Shown here in pieces: positions 62,039-64,000 of a stretch of 64,000 bases of DNA. This stretch comes from Paenibacillus lactis (lineage in GTDB: Bacteria; Bacillota; Bacilli; Paenibacillales; Paenibacillaceae). Both the position numbers and the translations under genes were made by a program. Numbering within the stretch: the first letter of the stretch is position 1; each line of letters starts with the position of its first letter. The stretch covers positions 1 to 64,000 of the forward strand of contig NZ_JAGGKI010000014.1 of the NCBI RefSeq assembly GCF_017873605.1, in the 5' to 3' direction. The notes beneath the pieces are model-generated. The model worked only from the letters and a program-made list of their open reading frames with translations. It was not told where the DNA came from and searched no databases.

Positions 62039-62632
62039 ATGAACGGCTACGAACGACGGAAGCAGAAGAAGATGGAGCAAATTTTCGAATCAGCGATTGA
62101 ATTATTTTTCAAACACGGCTTTCAGAAGGTCAACGTTAATGAAATCGCGCAGAAAGCAAAGGTCTCTCCTGCAACGATATATAATTACTTCGGTACGAAA
62201 GAGCAGCTTTATGCCGATTCTCTGGTCCATTGGATGGACAAGCAGCTCGAGCAGTATGAGGCTATTCTGGATTCCGCGCGGACTTTTCCGGAGAAGACGA
62301 AGGAAATCATGCTGCTGGAGGCGCGTAATCTGAACATTTTAGGCGAGGAATTTCCGAAAGTCCCATCCTCCGAATTAAGTGGGCTGATGGACATGATGGA
62401 CCGCTACAGCGAGGAGAAAATCGTCGGCTTTTTCAAAAGGTTTATCGCGCTAGGCAAGCAGGAGGGATATATTCGGGAGGATCGATCAGAAGAGATGCTG
62501 GTGCGTTACTTCACGATGTTCCAGAATGAACTGCGTCGGCACTGGGAGTCAGCGAATCAAGAGCGGATGACCTGGCGCATGGATCAATGGATGGAATTGT
62601 TTTTCTACGGGGCAGCTGGACTGGAAAACTAA
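62039..62632 (+). CDS. TetR-family transcriptional regulator
   Basis: GAGGTGAAG precedes the ATG. The 197-aa protein has a TetR HTH at about 8-55 (FFKHGFQKVNVNEIAQKAKV, then SPATIYNYFGTKEQLY) and a helical ligand-binding domain with a Met/Trp-rich C-terminus. It probably represses the divergent membrane-protein gene and itself. The intergenic region has ATGTAGT (61913) and ACTACAT (62023) sequences in inverted orientation as possible operator parts. Confidence 0.9.
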   Translation: MNGYERRKQKKMEQIFESAIELFFKHGFQKVNVNEIAQKAKVSPATIYNYFGTKEQLYADSLVHWMDKQLEQYEAILDSARTFPEKTKEIMLLEARNLNILGEEFPKVPSSELSGLMDMMDRYSEEKIVGFFKRFIALGKQEGYIREDRSEEMLVRYFTMFQNELRRHWESANQERMTWRMDQWMELFFYGAAGLEN

Positions 62633-62635
62633 CAT

Positions 62636-62682
62636 AAAAGGGCTCATTCTAACTTGACCATGAGTTAGAAATGAGCCTTTTG
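62636..62682 (+). terminator. Intrinsic terminator of the TetR gene
   Basis: AAAAGGGCTCATT pairs with AATGAGCCTTTT, with an inner CTAACT/AGTTAG stem. Confidence 0.88.
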
Positions 62683-62894
62683 CACGTTAAAGTCCTCTGC
62701 CCTTTACCGAGCCGATTCTTTGAAAGTGCCTCTCTCGGGCTCTTTGCGATGATACCTGAATCTATCTATGGATATTGATGGTCATCACAGGTTGCCAAAG
62801 GCCGCTAGATTATTCTTTTAATTTAGTCATATCTTGCATTCATAGAAATATAATATACCAATATTAACCAAATTCTATATTTGCGAGGTGTGCT

Positions 62895-64000
62895 ATGAAT
62901 TCCGTTTATATCACAAGTGTGGGAAAATTTCTCCCTGGTTCTCCGGTTAGTAACGAAGAGATGGAAGATTATCTTGGCAAGATTGGAGGGAAATCTTCCA
63001 AAACCAAAAGGCTCATTCTGGAGAAGAATCAAATTCGGTCCCGCTATTACGCCATAGATAAAGAGCAGAAGAGCTTATACACGAACGCTGAGATGGCTTC
63101 TTTAGCTATTCGGGATGCCTTGGAGCGAAACGGCAGCGTAACCGACCAAGATATCGATTTTCTAGCGACGGGCACGACAAGAGCAGATTTGCTCCTGCCA
63201 GGATTTGCGAGCATGGTGCATGCAGAGACGGGCTTGCCCCCTATGGAAATTGCGTCTCATTCCGGATTATGCGCCAGCGGAATGCATGCACTCAAGAATG
63301 CGTATGTACATATCAAAGCTGGGGAGCACCGGGCGGCCATCGCCTGTTCCAGCGAGTTTTTGAGCCGCGAATTCAAACATACGAAATTTGAAGCGCAGGG
63401 GATTTATAGCAATAGCCGGGTGCCTTTTGACACGGATTTCTTACGTTTTATGCTTTCAGATGGGGCAGGAGCAGCTGTATTGCAAAATGAGCCCTCCCCC
63501 AATGGACCGTCGCTGCGTATTGAATGGATCGATAACCAATCCTATGCGAACCAGTATGAGGTGTGTATGTATTCAGGCATGAGTAAGGAGAGTGGAATCC
63601 GTTCCTGGCTGGATTATCCATCCATTCATGAAGCAGCCGATCAAGGAGCTCTGAATTTGAAGCAGGATGTAAGGCTTGTCAATGAAATAACAAAGGTAGG
63701 CACCAATCGAATACTAGAGCTCGTGGAGGAAGGAAGGATTCATCCCGAGAGAATAGACTGGATGGTGTGCCACTATTCATCGCATTTTTTCAGGGACGAA
63801 GTCTTCCGGCTGCTGGACCTTGGCGGGGTGAGGATTCCGGAAGAGAAATGGTTTACGAATTTATATACAAAAGGGAACACAGGCGCAGCATCGATCTATA
63901 TTATGCTGGAGGAGCTGATGAATGAAGGACATCTCACTGAAGGAGAGCAGGTGCTCTGCATCGTTCCCGAAAGCGGTAGATTCCAAATCTCGATTATGCT
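62895..64000 (+). CDS. Ketoacyl-ACP synthase III-like protein, cut by window end
   Basis: The open frame from ATG 62895 (GAGGTG upstream) runs to the end of the window with no stop, giving at least 368 residues. The KAS III triad is visible: Cys126 in SGLCASGMH, His in MVCHYSSH, and Asn in KGNTGAAS. The N-terminus MNSVYITSVGKFLPGSPVSN is typical of FabH-like enzymes. It would condense an acyl-CoA or carrier-bound starter with malonyl-ACP. Its length and divergent sequence suggest a secondary-metabolite or special-lipid ketosynthase rather than housekeeping FabH. Later genes of its operon lie outside the window. Confidence 0.85.
   Translation, partial: MNSVYITSVGKFLPGSPVSNEEMEDYLGKIGGKSSKTKRLILEKNQIRSRYYAIDKEQKSLYTNAEMASLAIRDALERNGSVTDQDIDFLATGTTRADLLLPGFASMVHAETGLPPMEIASHSGLCASGMHALKNAYVHIKAGEHRAAIACSSEFLSREFKHTKFEAQGIYSNSRVPFDTDFLRFMLSDGAGAAVLQNEPSPNGPSLRIEWIDNQSYANQYEVCMYSGMSKESGIRSWLDYPSIHEAADQGALNLKQDVRLVNEITKVGTNRILELVEEGRIHPERIDWMVCHYSSHFFRDEVFRLLDLGGVRIPEEKWFTNLYTKGNTGAASIYIMLEELMNEGHLTEGEQVLCIVPESGRFQISIM

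Overview
The window reads as a stretch of chromosome from a Paenibacillus-like Firmicute. The evidence is a moderate base composition, strong AGGAGG-type ribosome-binding sites with many TTG and GTG starts, an S-layer-homology surface protein, secreted GH3 and GH30 glycosidases, type VII secretion (WXG100) toxins with SMI1/KNR4-type neighbours, and an ECF41-type sigma factor. No rRNA, tRNA, CRISPR array or intact transposase gene was seen.

Bases 1-13.6 kb look like a defence or accessory island. It opens with three stacked hairpins that resemble the 3' end of an IS200/IS605 element. Next comes a giant SF1 helicase with a Vsr-like nuclease, split by one in-frame TAA. It is followed by a NERD nuclease, a lipoprotein, a DUF91/NucS-like nuclease, a uracil-DNA-glycosylase-fold protein and an XRE repressor. 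The island ends in an AT-rich three-gene operon (10.85-13.53 kb): an RnlA-like HEPN ribonuclease toxin, a second-copy RNase HIII and an unknown protein. This trio is the best candidate for an undescribed system, because E. coli RnlA is known to be stimulated by an RNase H.

Bases 14.3-18.3 kb and 28.6-34.1 kb are two polymorphic-toxin/immunity regions. Each has a WXG100-type toxin (one intact with a long Gly/Ser/Asn linker; one Ntox50 toxin broken by a frameshift), followed by small immunity-like genes. One pair of these immunity-like genes is paralogous between the two regions. The second region also holds an immunity-like gene cut by an in-frame TAG, a short holin-like toxin gene and an NlpC/P60 protein. 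Between the two regions (19.3-25.5 kb, minus strand) lies a complete sulfonate-sulfur operon: promoter, attenuator-like leader, ssuC, ssuB, a DszB-like desulfinase with its catalytic Cys-His-Arg, a substrate-binding protein lacking a signal peptide, ssuD and ssuA.

Bases 34.3-50 kb are mixed housekeeping and regulatory genes: a TPR-type regulator, DUF6157, hydrolases, a tandem-HTH MerR protein, AraC, VOC, MmcQ, a purine salvage pair (NCS2 permease and guanine deaminase), a SatA-like acetyltransferase, and an FAD oxidoreductase overlapping an ECF41 sigma factor. Bases 50-61 kb carry surface and carbohydrate functions: GH30 and GH3 enzymes, a large SLH protein and a STAND ATPase with a C-terminal HTH. 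The window ends with a membrane protein divergent from a TetR regulator, and a KAS III-like ketosynthase that runs off the edge.

A window-wide pattern is that several gene cassettes are bracketed by imperfect direct repeats of about 40-80 bp, often copies of a terminator or a gene fragment. This suggests repeated cassette insertion or duplication.
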